The position numbers and the translations under genes are program-made. From contig CAKTYU010000002.1 of assembly GCA_934633985.1 (NCBI GenBank), forward strand, positions 111,261-175,260: a stretch of 64,000 nucleotides of DNA, written 5' to 3'. Under the pieces are notes generated by a model. It searched no databases, was not told the DNA's origin, and saw only the letters and a list, made by a program, of their open reading frames with translations. Positions 16,654 to 24,562 of the stretch are shown in pieces (the stretch's first letter is position 1; every line of letters begins with the position of its first letter). The DNA comes from an uncultured Clostridia bacterium (lineage in GTDB: Bacteria; Bacillota; Clostridia; Christensenellales; CAG-138).

Positions 16654-17793
16654 ATGATATATCTTGACAACAGCGCTACCACCCGCACCATGGGCGCTGC
16701 GGCGGAAGCGGCTAAAAAATATATGACGGAGGAATTTTTTAATCCCGCGGCGGCCTATTCCCCTGCGGTGCGCGAGGAAAGGGCGGTAAACGGCGCGAGA
16801 AGGACGATCGCAAGCGCCATAAACGCCGGGCCGGACGAGATCATATTCACCTCCGGCGGCACAGAGAGCAACAACATGGCGATACTCGGCTCCCTTAAGG
16901 CCATGCGGGGCAGGGGCAGGATAATAGTCGGCTCGACGGAGCATCCTTCGGTATATGAGGTATATAAATCCCTTGCCTGCCAGTACGACGTGACGGAAGC
17001 GCCGGTGGACGGCACCGGAGCCGTAGACCTGAAAAGGCTGGAGGGCCTCATCACCCCGGACACCCGCCTCGTATCCGTGATGCAGGTAAACAACGAGGTG
17101 GGCGCCGTGAACGACGCCGAGGCGATACGCAGGCTGCTAAAGCGCAGGGCGCCGGAGGCGCTGCTGCACGTGGACGGCGTTCAGGGCTTCTTGAAGGCGC
17201 CATTTGACGCGAAGAACTGCGACCTGTATTCCATAAGCGGACACAAGATACACGCCCCAAAGGGCGTAGGCGCGCTGTACTTACGGCAGGGCACGAGGTT
17301 CGCGGGCGGCCAGATAGGCGGGGGACAGGAAAAAAACCTCCGCAGCGGCACCACGAACACCCCCGGCATAATGGGCATGGAGGCGGCCGTAAGGAGCTAT
17401 ATAGACAATATTGACGAATATCGCCGCACGATGCGGGCCTGTAAGCTGCGCCTCGCAAAAAACCTTGCCGCGCTGCCGGACGTGCTGCTGAACGGCCCCG
17501 CGCCGGAGCAGGGCGCCCCACATATACTAAACGCCTCGTTTATGGGCGTCCGCGGCGAGGTGCTGCTGCACGCCTTGGAGGAGAAGGAAATATACGTATC
17601 CACAGGCTCCGCCTGCTCCGCCCACAAGAAGGGCAAGAACAGGATACTCAACGCCATGGGCGTGACCGGCGAGAGGCAGGAGGGCGCCATACGCTTCAGC
17701 TTCTGCCCGTTCAATACCGTCGAGGAAATGGACGCCGCGGCGGAGGAGATATCTGCTATAATCGCCATGCTGCGCCGGTTCAAGCGCAGATAA
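16654..17793 (+). CDS. Cysteine desulfurase (NifS/IscS family, NifZ-like partner of ThiI)
   Basis: PLP enzyme that moves sulphur from cysteine to an active-site Cys persulfide. The 379-aa protein begins YLDNSATT, binds PLP through K198 (SGHKIHAPKG) and has the catalytic C321 in STGSACSAHKK. These are features of the IscS/NifS group I loop. It sits directly upstream of thiI. In Bacillus the corresponding gene, nifZ, supplies sulphur only for 4-thiouridine in tRNA, so the same job is likely here. A dual role with the divergent Fe-S carrier gene is possible. The start follows CGGAGAGATGATAA. Confidence 0.93.
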   Translation: MIYLDNSATTRTMGAAAEAAKKYMTEEFFNPAAAYSPAVREERAVNGARRTIASAINAGPDEIIFTSGGTESNNMAILGSLKAMRGRGRIIVGSTEHPSVYEVYKSLACQYDVTEAPVDGTGAVDLKRLEGLITPDTRLVSVMQVNNEVGAVNDAEAIRRLLKRRAPEALLHVDGVQGFLKAPFDAKNCDLYSISGHKIHAPKGVGALYLRQGTRFAGGQIGGGQEKNLRSGTTNTPGIMGMEAAVRSYIDNIDEYRRTMRACKLRLAKNLAALPDVLLNGPAPEQGAPHILNASFMGVRGEVLLHALEEKEIYVSTGSACSAHKKGKNRILNAMGVTGERQEGAIRFSFCPFNTVEEMDAAAEEISAIIAMLRRFKRR

Positions 17794-17814
17794 TACCAAT
17801 ACCAAAAAGCATTG

Positions 17815-17839
17815 CTCCTGCCGGCAGGGCCGGCGGGAG
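17815..17839 (+). other. Strong intergenic hairpin between cysteine desulfurase and thiI
   Basis: An 11-bp stem (17815-17825 with 17829-17839, one T-G pair) closes on the three-base loop AGG. No T tract follows, and the thiI ribosome-binding site lies ten bases downstream. It is better read as an RNA stability or processing element than as a terminator. Confidence 0.6.
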
Positions 17840-17856
17840 ATATTTACGGAGGATAT

Positions 17857-19050
17857 ATGGAAAACGTATTGCTGGTCCGCTACGGCGAAATTCACCTGAA
17901 GGGACTCAACCGCCCTTTCTTCGAGCGCAAGCTCGTCGAAGGAATAAAGCACGCTCTTTCGGATCTGGGCGCTACTGTGCGCATGGAGCAGGGGAGGATA
18001 TTCGTGCTGGGCATAAAGGATAAAGACAGGGACGAGGCGGCGGACAGGCTGACGCGGGTGTTCGGCATACATTCCATAAGCCCCGCCGTAGCCGTGGATA
18101 AGGAGTGGGACGCCATAGCCCATAGCGCCAAGGAGCTCATGCAGCGCGCCCTCGGCGATAGGGAGCAGGCCACGTTTAAGGTCATGGCGCGCCGCGCCGA
18201 TAAGCGCTTCCCGATGAACAGCGATGGGATAAACCGCGAGCTGGGCCATGTTCTGCTGGAGAGCTTTCCCGGCCTTAAGGTAGATGTGCGCTCCCCCGAG
18301 ATAAAGATGTGCGTCGAAATACGCGAAAAGGCGTATCTCTACTGCGAGGAGATACCCGGCGCAAACGGCATGCCCACCGGTACCTCCGGACGCGCCGCGC
18401 TGCTCATATCCGGCGGCATAGACAGCCCCGTGGCGGGCTACCTCATGGCAAAGCGCGGCCTTGAGCTTTCCGCCGTACATTTTTACAGCTATCCCTACAC
18501 CAGCGAAAGGGCCAGGGACAAGGTGGTTGACCTCACCGGGCTTGTCGCCAGGTATTCCGGCCCCATAAGGCTGCACCTTGTGCCCTTCACCGAGATACAG
18601 CTCGCCATTTACGAGCAATGCCCTCCCAAGGAGACCACCGTGCTGATGCGAAGGCTTATGATGAAGATAGCGGAGCGCTGGGCGAGGGAGGACGGCGCGC
18701 TTGCGCTTATCACGGGCGAGGCCCTCGGCCAGGTGGCGAGCCAGACGCTGGAAAGCCTCTGCGTGACGGACGACGCGGTGGAAATGCCGGTATTCCGCCC
18801 GCTTATAGGGTTTGACAAGGATGATATAATAGACATAGCGAAGAGAATAAATACCTTCGATACCTCCATACTGCCCTATGAGGATTGCTGCACCGTGTTC
18901 GTGCCGCAGCATCCTGTCACCAAGCCCAAGGTGGAGGACCTGCGCAAAAGCGAGGCGTTGGTGGACTTTGAGGGCATGATACAAAAGGCCATGGCGGATA
19001 CCGAAACGCTGATAGTTACCCAGAGCGGCAGCGAAAGGGCGGAGGCGTGA
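17857..19050 (+). CDS. thiI: tRNA 4-thiouridine synthetase ThiI (no rhodanese domain)
   Basis: Adenylates U8 of tRNA and replaces its oxygen with sulphur. The 397-aa chain has an N-terminal ferredoxin-like/THUMP region (about 1-165). The PP-loop ATP pyrophosphatase motif SGGIDSPVAGYLM begins near residue 184. The C-terminal rhodanese domain of the E. coli protein is absent, as in Bacillus, where the sulphur comes straight from NifZ. That matches the desulfurase gene 63 bases upstream. ATG 17857 is chosen for its ACGGAGG site; the frame is open back to 17812. Thiamin thiazole synthesis genes are not nearby, so the tRNA role is favoured. Confidence 0.96.
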   Translation: MENVLLVRYGEIHLKGLNRPFFERKLVEGIKHALSDLGATVRMEQGRIFVLGIKDKDRDEAADRLTRVFGIHSISPAVAVDKEWDAIAHSAKELMQRALGDREQATFKVMARRADKRFPMNSDGINRELGHVLLESFPGLKVDVRSPEIKMCVEIREKAYLYCEEIPGANGMPTGTSGRAALLISGGIDSPVAGYLMAKRGLELSAVHFYSYPYTSERARDKVVDLTGLVARYSGPIRLHLVPFTEIQLAIYEQCPPKETTVLMRRLMMKIAERWAREDGALALITGEALGQVASQTLESLCVTDDAVEMPVFRPLIGFDKDDIIDIAKRINTFDTSILPYEDCCTVFVPQHPVTKPKVEDLRKSEALVDFEGMIQKAMADTETLIVTQSGSERAEA

Positions 19051-19066
19051 GCCACAGAAGTAAATA

Positions 19067-19105
19067 CATAATATGTTAACCTTTTCTTAACACAAACATA
19101 TTATG
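19067..19105. repeat. Interrupted inverted repeat upstream of lipoprotein gene
   Basis: CATAATATG (19067-19075) matches the complement of CATATTATG (19097-19105). Inside them GTTAA (19075-19079) and TTAAC (19087-19091) also pair. The repeat ends five bases before an extended -10 box, so it could be an operator over the -35 region or a weak terminator of thiI. Confidence 0.5.
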
Positions 19106-19109
19106 CCGA

Positions 19110-19118
19110 TGCTATAAT
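19110..19118 (+). promoter_or_regulatory. Extended -10 promoter for DUF3298-like lipoprotein
   Basis: TG-C-TATAAT at 19110-19118, 36 bases before the start codon. No convincing -35 is seen, which is usual for extended -10 promoters. Confidence 0.6.
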
Positions 19119-19154
19119 AATATTCATAAAAAGCACGAAGGGAGGGGTGATCAA

Positions 19155-20090
19155 ATGAAAAAGAGCATCGTCGGCGGCCTTATTGCCGCGGCGGCCGTGA
19201 TAGCGCTTTGCGGCTGCGAATACACCCCTACGGCAGAGCTTCAGCCCTCCCTTAAAAAAAGCTCAAAGGCGGCCCCGTCCGCTACCTTTGCACCGGAGGT
19301 CTTTGAGGTAGTGACCGAATACAATTCGAGCCAGGTGACTGTAAGCGCACCGGCTGAGGAGGGCGACATTTACGCGCCGGTGGCGATAGCCCGCTGTGCA
19401 TACTGCGAAAACAACTGCTGCATAGTGTATCCCGCGCTCCAGAACGAGCCCACCGCGGAAGCGATAAACGCCTCCATGCGCGAAAGCATCATGGCTAAGG
19501 CGAAAAAGCTGGACATGGCGGTATTTACCGACTATCGGGTAGAATACAACCGCAACGGGCTGTTCTCCGTGCGGATATTCATGTACGACCTTTACGATGA
19601 AAGCAACACCTGCCTCGGCAGCATGGCCTTGAATTACGACGTAAGGACGGGCGCGCTGTGCAGGATAAGCGACCTTTTCGACGAGAATAACCAGTACTGG
19701 CGGGGACGCATACCCGATATGATAACCGCGCAGGCCGAGGATTCCGACATGCTTCTCCTGAACGACATCCTCCCCATAGACGACGATAGGGAGTTCTATA
19801 TAACCGAGGACGGCATAGTCATCGTATACAGCAAATACGAGATAACCACCGCCTCGGAGGGCGAGCCGGAATTTGAGATACAGGTGGATGACGTAAAGGA
19901 ATACGTGGGCGACGACAGCGTGCTCAACATATTCATAGCGCCCGCCGATATCCCCGCGCCGGATATTACCCCCGACCCTTTTGAGGAGCCCTTGACAGAG
20001 CCCTTTGCTGAAAAGGAGATTGCCGCGCCGCCCACACCTACACCTACCCCAACTCCCGCGCCGGAGCCCTCGATGGAGGTGGCGCAATAA
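19155..20090 (+). CDS. Lipoprotein with DUF3298/RsiV-like extracellular domain
   Basis: A 311-aa exported lipoprotein with signal peptide and lipobox ALCGC (Cys21). Residues about 65-255 resemble the DUF4163/DUF3298 region found in RsiV (anti-sigma-V, lysozyme sensor) and PdaC. Features are the strand pattern LNYDVRTGALCRISDLFDE, then a helix and FYITEDGIVIVYSKYEI. The tail (260-311) is Pro/Thr/Glu-rich with PTPTPTPTP. Unlike RsiV it has no cytoplasmic anti-sigma part, and it is lipid-anchored, so it cannot be a direct sigma inhibitor. It may bind wall fragments or modify the wall. The start has GGGAGGGGTGATCAA upstream. The stop overlaps the next start (TAATG). Confidence 0.8.
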   Translation: MKKSIVGGLIAAAAVIALCGCEYTPTAELQPSLKKSSKAAPSATFAPEVFEVVTEYNSSQVTVSAPAEEGDIYAPVAIARCAYCENNCCIVYPALQNEPTAEAINASMRESIMAKAKKLDMAVFTDYRVEYNRNGLFSVRIFMYDLYDESNTCLGSMALNYDVRTGALCRISDLFDENNQYWRGRIPDMITAQAEDSDMLLLNDILPIDDDREFYITEDGIVIVYSKYEITTASEGEPEFEIQVDDVKEYVGDDSVLNIFIAPADIPAPDITPDPFEEPLTEPFAEKEIAAPPTPTPTPTPAPEPSMEVAQ

Positions 20091-20335
20091 TGCGATGTAG
20101 CTGCAAGGCCTGCGGGACCTATATGGTACAGACGGAAAGGGGACTCTTCAGCGGCTGCCAGTGCCCGGAATGCGGCAATATATGCCGTGACTGCATGGGC
20201 AGCGTGGACGCCCCGCTCACGCCGGATCAGCTCAGGGAGCGGTTCCGCAGCATTAAGACGGACGCCTTCGCCGCAGAGCCGGAGGATCCGCCCGAATGGG
20301 TGGAGCGCCCCTGCGAATGGCATAAAATGCTATGA
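20090..20335 (+). CDS. Small Cys-rich (zinc-ribbon-like) protein
   Basis: An 81-aa protein with eight Cys in its first 35 residues (C3, C5, C8, C23, C25, C28, C32, C35), arranged as closely spaced C-x-C-x2-C sets typical of a zinc ribbon. The rest is charged and Pro-rich, with a conserved-looking ERPCEWHKML end. There is no signal peptide. It begins on the last base of the lipoprotein stop, so the two are coupled. No family is recognised. It may be a small regulatory or metal-binding protein. Confidence 0.7.
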   Translation: MRCSCKACGTYMVQTERGLFSGCQCPECGNICRDCMGSVDAPLTPDQLRERFRSIKTDAFAAEPEDPPEWVERPCEWHKML

Positions 20336-20347
20336 CCAAAAACAGGC

Positions 20348-20383
20348 AAAAGGCCATCACCTTATGGGTGTGGCCTTTTTTTG
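20348..20383. terminator. Terminator, probably bidirectional
   Basis: AAAGGCCATCACC/GGGTGTGGCCTTT stem with a four-base loop and a T7 tract on the plus strand. On the minus strand it would follow the CotF-like genes. Confidence 0.85.
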
Positions 20384-20447
20384 CCGCCGCATTTTTTAAC
20401 TGTGCGGGCAGGTTTTGTGGTATACTATCCTTGTATGCAGATATGGA

Positions 20448-20729
20448 TCAAAAGCCGGTCTGCTGCTTGAGCTGGCGCATCTTGCTGCGAGCTGTCTGAA
20501 CGTCGGATTCCGGCGCCTGCTTGGTGTCGTACATCTGCCGCTTGTGCATCTCGTCAAATACGGCGAACTGGTCGGTCGAGCATTCCGCCATGTTGCTCAT
20601 AAGAAGCTGCCTGAGGCTGGTGCAGGAGGACTCGGTGACGCCGCTCGCGTAGCCCTTTACCAGGTCCTTTTCCTGGGTGAGCAGGTCGGAAAGAAGCTCC
20701 TGCTGGTTCATGCTGGTGTGATTAGTCAT
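20448..20729 (-). CDS. CotF-like spore coat protein (short)
   Basis: A 93-aa helical protein. NQQELLSDLLTQEKDLVKGY is the helix start typical of CotF/YhcQ-type proteins, which have a ferritin-like coat domain. A Tyr/Met/Gln-rich end (RQMYDTKQAPESDVQ) follows. It follows the second CotF-like gene by 18 bases, in the same direction, behind AAAGGAG. Expected role is in the spore coat or forespore surface. Members of this family in Clostridia are often annotated as spore coat proteins by homology only, so the role is inferred. Confidence 0.75.
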   Translation of the reverse strand: MTNHTSMNQQELLSDLLTQEKDLVKGYASGVTESSCTSLRQLLMSNMAECSTDQFAVFDEMHKRQMYDTKQAPESDVQTARSKMRQLKQQTGF

Positions 20730-20747
20730 GCGATACTCCTTTTGCGC

Positions 20748-21011
20748 TTACTGGTGACTGTCCAAATAGTTCTGCAGCGCGTCAAAGTGCTGCCTGTGGT
20801 GCTGGGCAAAGCGGTTTGCCATGTCCTTAAGGGGCTGCTCGCTGAGTATCTCAGCGTATATCCGGCTCTTTTTGTAGGCGAGGGCCTCGTGGTACATCTG
20901 GTCCTGTATTATGCCCAGGTTTTTGGCGTCCATCATGGACTGCGCCGCCTCCATTTTGCAGTTGGCCGGTTCGGTCTGCTTCATAAAGGAGCTGGTGTCG
21001 TTTTGTGTCAT
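20748..21011 (-). CDS. CotF-like spore coat protein (short)
   Basis: An 87-aa helical protein with the pattern SMMDAKNLGIIQDQMYHEAL followed by QPLKDMANRFAQHHRQHFDAL. This corresponds to the ferritin-like helices of CotF-type coat proteins, with a His-rich helix. It is the first gene of a two-gene minus-strand unit, with CGGAGG before its ATG. The two paralogues have different lengths and little direct identity, so they may form a heteromeric pair. No sporulation promoter could be assigned with confidence in the 88-base gap upstream. Confidence 0.75.
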   Translation of the reverse strand: MTQNDTSSFMKQTEPANCKMEAAQSMMDAKNLGIIQDQMYHEALAYKKSRIYAEILSEQPLKDMANRFAQHHRQHFDALQNYLDSHQ

Positions 21012-21099
21012 TTATAACCTCCGTTTTTTTTAGTCTGCGATGCGCGCCGCAGTTATATTATTTGACGGAGGGCCGTGAAACTTACTATGAGGAGAATAG

Positions 21100-21606
21100 A
21101 TGAAAAAGAAAAAAACGGGTAAATCGGCTATGGATTCCGCCCTGGATTATCTTACCTCCAAGCCGAGGACGGTGCGGGAGACGGAAAACTACCTCGACGG
21201 GCAGAACTATGGAGAATACGAGGTGTACGCCGCGGTGGAGCGGCTGAAGGAGCTCAAATACCTTGACGACGCCAGGTATGCGGCGGATTTCGTCTGCACT
21301 CGCCTTGCGACTAAGCCGCTGAGCAGGCGCAAGCTTAAAGAGCAGCTTCGCGCCCATTACCTCAGCGCCGACCATATTGACGCTGCTATGGAGCAGGTGA
21401 CGGACGAGGTGGAAAGGCGCAACGCCATGGCTGTGGCGGAGAAGTTTTACCGCCAGTTCGAGGGGCTTGAGGAATACGAAAGAAGGCAAAGGGTCGTAAG
21501 GCGGCTTGCGGGCCGGGGCTATGACTTTGGCGTCATACGCAGCAGCGTGGAGGAGCTTATCGGCGCCATAGACTGCCCCATAGAGAGCGACGGCGAGGAG
21601 GAATGA
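21100..21606 (+). CDS. recX: RecX family regulatory protein
   Basis: Binds RecA filaments and limits recombinase activity. The 168-aa protein is built of repeated three-helix units: ALDYLTSKPRTVRETENYL, VERLKELKYLDDARYAADFV, SRRKLKEQLRAHYLSADHI and RRQRVVRRLAGRGYDFGVI. This repeat plan is diagnostic of RecX. recA is not in the window. The next gene starts just after its stop and its GAGGAGG site lies within the recX end, suggesting a joint transcript. Start ATG follows GAGGAGAATAG. Confidence 0.9.
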   Translation: MKKKKTGKSAMDSALDYLTSKPRTVRETENYLDGQNYGEYEVYAAVERLKELKYLDDARYAADFVCTRLATKPLSRRKLKEQLRAHYLSADHIDAAMEQVTDEVERRNAMAVAEKFYRQFEGLEEYERRQRVVRRLAGRGYDFGVIRSSVEELIGAIDCPIESDGEEE

Positions 21607-21607
21607 T

Positions 21608-22510
21608 ATGAGCGGAAGCATCACCGACATAAAGGGCATAACCGTGGGTCATTATACGGATAAAAAGGCGAAAACCGGCTGCACTGCCGTTATTTGCCAA
21701 AACGGGGCGGTCGCCGGGGTGGATGTGCGCGGCAGCGCCCCCGGAACGAGGGAGACAGACCTCCTTCGTGGATATAATTCCGTAGACAGGGTTCAGGCGA
21801 TAATGCTTTCCGGCGGCAGCGCATACGGGCTGGACGCGGCGAGCGGAGCCATGCAGTACCTTGAGGAGCAGGGCCTCGGCGTGGATGTGGGGGTGGGGGT
21901 CGTCCCCATAGTCCCCGCGGCGGTAATATTCGATTTAGGCGTAGGGGACCCAAGGGTGCGCCCCGGCAAGGCGGAGGGCTATGCCGCGTGCAGAAACGCC
22001 AGGGACTTTACCCCCTCCGGCAGCATAGGCGCGGGCACTGGCGCAACCGTAGCAAAGGCCTTCGGCAGCAGGTACGCTGTGAACAGCGGCCTCGGCACGG
22101 CCTGCATAGAGCTGGAAAACGGCGTGAAGGTGGGGGCGATAGCCGTGGTGAACGCCTTGGGCGACGTATACGACCCGTCAACGGGGGAGCTGATAGCCGC
22201 GGCTAATATCGACGGCAGGCTAACGCCCTGCATGGACTCGCCGGCCCTCGGGCAGGCGGCCTTTGGCAATACCACCATAGGCGTGGTGGCGACCAACGCA
22301 AGGCTTACCCGGGAGGAAGCGAACAAGCTGGCCTCCATGGCCCACGACGGGCTCGCCATGACCATACGCCCCGTGCATACCTCGCTGGACGGGGATACCT
22401 TCTTTGCGATGTCCACAGGCGAAAGGGAGTGCGAGCTGCTGCCGGTGCTGGTGGCGGGGGTGAGGGCGGTATCCGCCGCCATATTGGACGCCGTGAGGAG
22501 CGCCGAATGA
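21608..22510 (+). CDS. P1/S58 (DmpA-like) N-terminal nucleophile aminopeptidase
   Basis: A self-processing aminopeptidase family (DmpA, BapA type) that releases N-terminal amino acids or beta-amino acids from peptides. The 300-aa chain starts ITDIKGITVGHYTD and contains AIMLSGGSAYGLDAASGAM, the family's core motif. GSIGAGTGATVAK lies at the centre, and the nucleophile region FGNTTIGVVATNA is where the precursor splits. The natural substrate is unknown; these proteins are usually cytoplasmic. It overlaps acpS by four bases. Confidence 0.88.
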   Translation: MSGSITDIKGITVGHYTDKKAKTGCTAVICQNGAVAGVDVRGSAPGTRETDLLRGYNSVDRVQAIMLSGGSAYGLDAASGAMQYLEEQGLGVDVGVGVVPIVPAAVIFDLGVGDPRVRPGKAEGYAACRNARDFTPSGSIGAGTGATVAKAFGSRYAVNSGLGTACIELENGVKVGAIAVVNALGDVYDPSTGELIAAANIDGRLTPCMDSPALGQAAFGNTTIGVVATNARLTREEANKLASMAHDGLAMTIRPVHTSLDGDTFFAMSTGERECELLPVLVAGVRAVSAAILDAVRSAE

Positions 22511-22875
22511 TATTGGGCACAGGCATAGATATAATCGAGGTAGAGAGGATAAAAAAGGCCGCCGCAAAGGAGGGCTTCATGGAGCGCGTGTTCACTGAGG
22601 CCGAGCGGCAGAGGCTCAAATCCGGCAATAACGACCCGCAGCGCATAGCGGGGGCCTTCGCCGCGAAGGAGGCCGCAGCAAAGGCGCTGGGCACGGGCAT
22701 AGGAATAGTCGAGTGGAAGGAAATAGAGATAAATCACGATGAAAGGGGCAGGCCTATAGCCGCGCTTTCGGGAAAGGCGGCAAGGCTCATGGAGGGCATG
22801 GGCGGCAGGACGCTGCACGTGAGCGTATCGCACATAAGGGATATAGCCGCAGCGCAGGCGATATTGGAGGGCTGA
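22507..22875 (+). CDS. acpS: Holo-[acyl-carrier-protein] synthase
   Basis: Transfers 4'-phosphopantetheine from CoA to the Ser of acyl carrier protein. The 122-aa protein has the two signature blocks GTGIDIIEVERI (Mg ligand D8) and FAAKEAAAKALGTG (E55), and ends HVSVSHIRDIAAAQAI. The ATG at 22507 overlaps the upstream stop (ATGA). The frame is open further upstream but has no site there. The substrate gene acpP lies at 32071. Gene order acpS beside a peptidase and folate cyclo-ligase looks like a convenience operon. Confidence 0.96.
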   Translation: MILGTGIDIIEVERIKKAAAKEGFMERVFTEAERQRLKSGNNDPQRIAGAFAAKEAAAKALGTGIGIVEWKEIEINHDERGRPIAALSGKAARLMEGMGGRTLHVSVSHIRDIAAAQAILEG

Positions 22876-22877
22876 AA

Positions 22878-23444
22878 TTGAGCGTAAGGGAGGAGAAGGC
22901 CGCCATGCGCGGCGAGATAAAGCGGCGCATCGCGGCGCTTTCAAGGGAAGAGATAGGCCGCCAGTCGGCTTCGGCCTGCAAGCTCGCGGCGGGGCTTGAG
23001 GAGTTCAAAAGCGCAAAGGCGATACTCGCATACATGGCGCTGCCCGCGGAGTGCGACCCGGCGGAGCTGGTAAAAATCGCGGACAGCATGGGCAAAAGCG
23101 TCGCCTATCCCGTCTGCGGCGCAGGGGGCCGCCTCGAGCTGTACATACCCGCCGATGAGGGCTGCTTTGTGAGGGGCGCATACGGGATAACAGAGCCGGA
23201 CAGGGAACGCTCCGAGCGGATAACGGCGGACCGGATAGATCTTATAATAGTGCCGGGGCTGGCCTTTGACCGCAGCCTTTACAGGCTGGGACGGGGCGGC
23301 GGCTACTATGACAGGCTGCTTGGCGGCGCTTCCGCCTTCAGGCTGGGGCTCGCGCTGAACGAGCAGATGACGGAGCGGGTCCCCAGGGAGAACTGGGACG
23401 CTAAAATGGACGCGGTGGCCTGCGAATTTGGGATATATTGTTAA
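22878..23444 (+). CDS. 5-formyltetrahydrofolate cyclo-ligase
   Basis: ATP-dependent closure of 5-formyl-THF to 5,10-methenyl-THF, returning a dead-end folate to one-carbon metabolism. The 188-aa protein has the N-terminal REEKAAMRGEIKRRI helix. The conserved PGLAFDRSLYRLGRGGGYYD loop carries the phosphate- and folate-binding residues. The start is TTG at 22878 with TTGGAGGG at good spacing; an internal ATG at 22905 would remove a conserved part of the first helix. It follows acpS by two bases. Confidence 0.93.
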   Translation: MSVREEKAAMRGEIKRRIAALSREEIGRQSASACKLAAGLEEFKSAKAILAYMALPAECDPAELVKIADSMGKSVAYPVCGAGGRLELYIPADEGCFVRGAYGITEPDRERSERITADRIDLIIVPGLAFDRSLYRLGRGGGYYDRLLGGASAFRLGLALNEQMTERVPRENWDAKMDAVACEFGIYC

Positions 23445-23516
23445 TTAAACAAAAATAACCTTGTTAGGAAGGCTTTATAATGTTAAAATATACGATAGCT
23501 GTATTTGGAGGTGTAA

Positions 23517-24074
23517 ATGCGGATAATCGCAGGAGATAAAAGAGGCTGCGCCATCTCCGCCCCCAAGGGGCTGGATACGCGGCCCACGCTGGACAGGGTC
23601 AAGGAATCGCTGTTCGGCATACTCCAATTCGACATATACGGCAAGAGGGTGCTGGATCTTTTCGCCGGCTCCGGCGCGCTGGGGCTGGAGGCGGTATCGC
23701 GGGGCGCAAAAAGCGCCGTATTCTGCGACAACGCCAAGGACAGCATAAGCGCAGTCAACGCCAATATAAAAAAGCTGGGCTATGAGGACAGGTGCCGGGT
23801 GTATCATTGCGACTGGGAGCGGGCGTTATCCGCCATGGCTTCCGGGGGCGACAGGTTCGACATAGTATTCATAGACCCGCCCTACGGCGCGGGCGTAGCC
23901 CACAGGGCCGCGGCGATGCTTTACGATAAGGGGCTGCTGGCTGAGGGCTTCATTATCGCCATAGAGCACGGCTCCAAGCTGCCGCCGGAAATAGAACACG
24001 ACAGGCTGGAAATATACGACGTGCGCCGCTACGGCGAGCTTACCGCAATTTCCTTCATAAGGGAGAGGCAATAA
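23517..24074 (+). CDS. rsmD: 16S rRNA (guanine-N2)-methyltransferase RsmD
   Basis: Methylates a G in 16S rRNA (G966 in E. coli) using SAM. The 185-aa chain begins MRIIAGDKRG and RPTLDRVKESLFGIL, with the SAM-binding LDLFAGSGALGLEAVSRGA and the catalytic FIDPPYGAG. The gene is followed by coaD with a one-base overlap (TAATG), the ylbH-ylbI order of Bacillus. Start ATG follows TTTGGAGGTG. Confidence 0.96.
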   Translation: MRIIAGDKRGCAISAPKGLDTRPTLDRVKESLFGILQFDIYGKRVLDLFAGSGALGLEAVSRGAKSAVFCDNAKDSISAVNANIKKLGYEDRCRVYHCDWERALSAMASGGDRFDIVFIDPPYGAGVAHRAAAMLYDKGLLAEGFIIAIEHGSKLPPEIEHDRLEIYDVRRYGELTAISFIRERQ

Positions 24075-24562
24075 TGAGAACAGCCGTATGCACCGGGAGC
24101 TTTGACCCGCCTACGCTGGGCCACATGGATATATTCATGCGAGCCGCGGAGCTTTTCGACATGGTATATGTAGCGGTATTGACAAACCCCCATAAAAAGC
24201 CCGCCTTTACGGCCGAGGAGCGGTGCAGGCTGCTTGCGGAGGCGGCGAGGGCGGAAGGGCTTTACAACATCCGCGCCGAGGCGTACAGCGGCCTGGCTGT
24301 GGATTTCGCAAAAGAGAAGGGCGCCGCGGCGATAATACGCGGGATAAGGAACGGCGGCGACCTCGAATACGAAAGGGCCATGGAGGGAGCGAATAAGTTC
24401 CTGAGGCCGGATATAGAGACCATATACCTGCTGGCAAGGCCGGAGCTTGCGTTCATAAGCTCCAGCGCGGTAAAGGAAATGGCCTCCTACGGAAAGGATA
24501 TCGACGGGCTGGTGCCCGACGCAATAAAAAATAAAATCGCAGAAAGGTTGATTGAGCGATGA
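24074..24562 (+). CDS. coaD: Phosphopantetheine adenylyltransferase
   Basis: Adenylates 4'-phosphopantetheine to dephospho-CoA, the step before CoaE. The 162-aa protein has CTGSFDPPTLGHMDI (TxGH nucleotide motif), GIRNGGDLEYE and the C-terminal ISSSAVKEMASYG. It overlaps rsmD by one base and the next gene by four, so all three are one transcript. Confidence 0.97.
   Translation: MRTAVCTGSFDPPTLGHMDIFMRAAELFDMVYVAVLTNPHKKPAFTAEERCRLLAEAARAEGLYNIRAEAYSGLAVDFAKEKGAAAIIRGIRNGGDLEYERAMEGANKFLRPDIETIYLLARPELAFISSSAVKEMASYGKDIDGLVPDAIKNKIAERLIER

Noticed and set aside
20030..20070. CCTACACCTACC-like short repeats considered as a CRISPR or mobile-element scar
   Set aside because: They encode the PTPTPTP linker of the lipoprotein in frame, have no spacers and no cas genes nearby.
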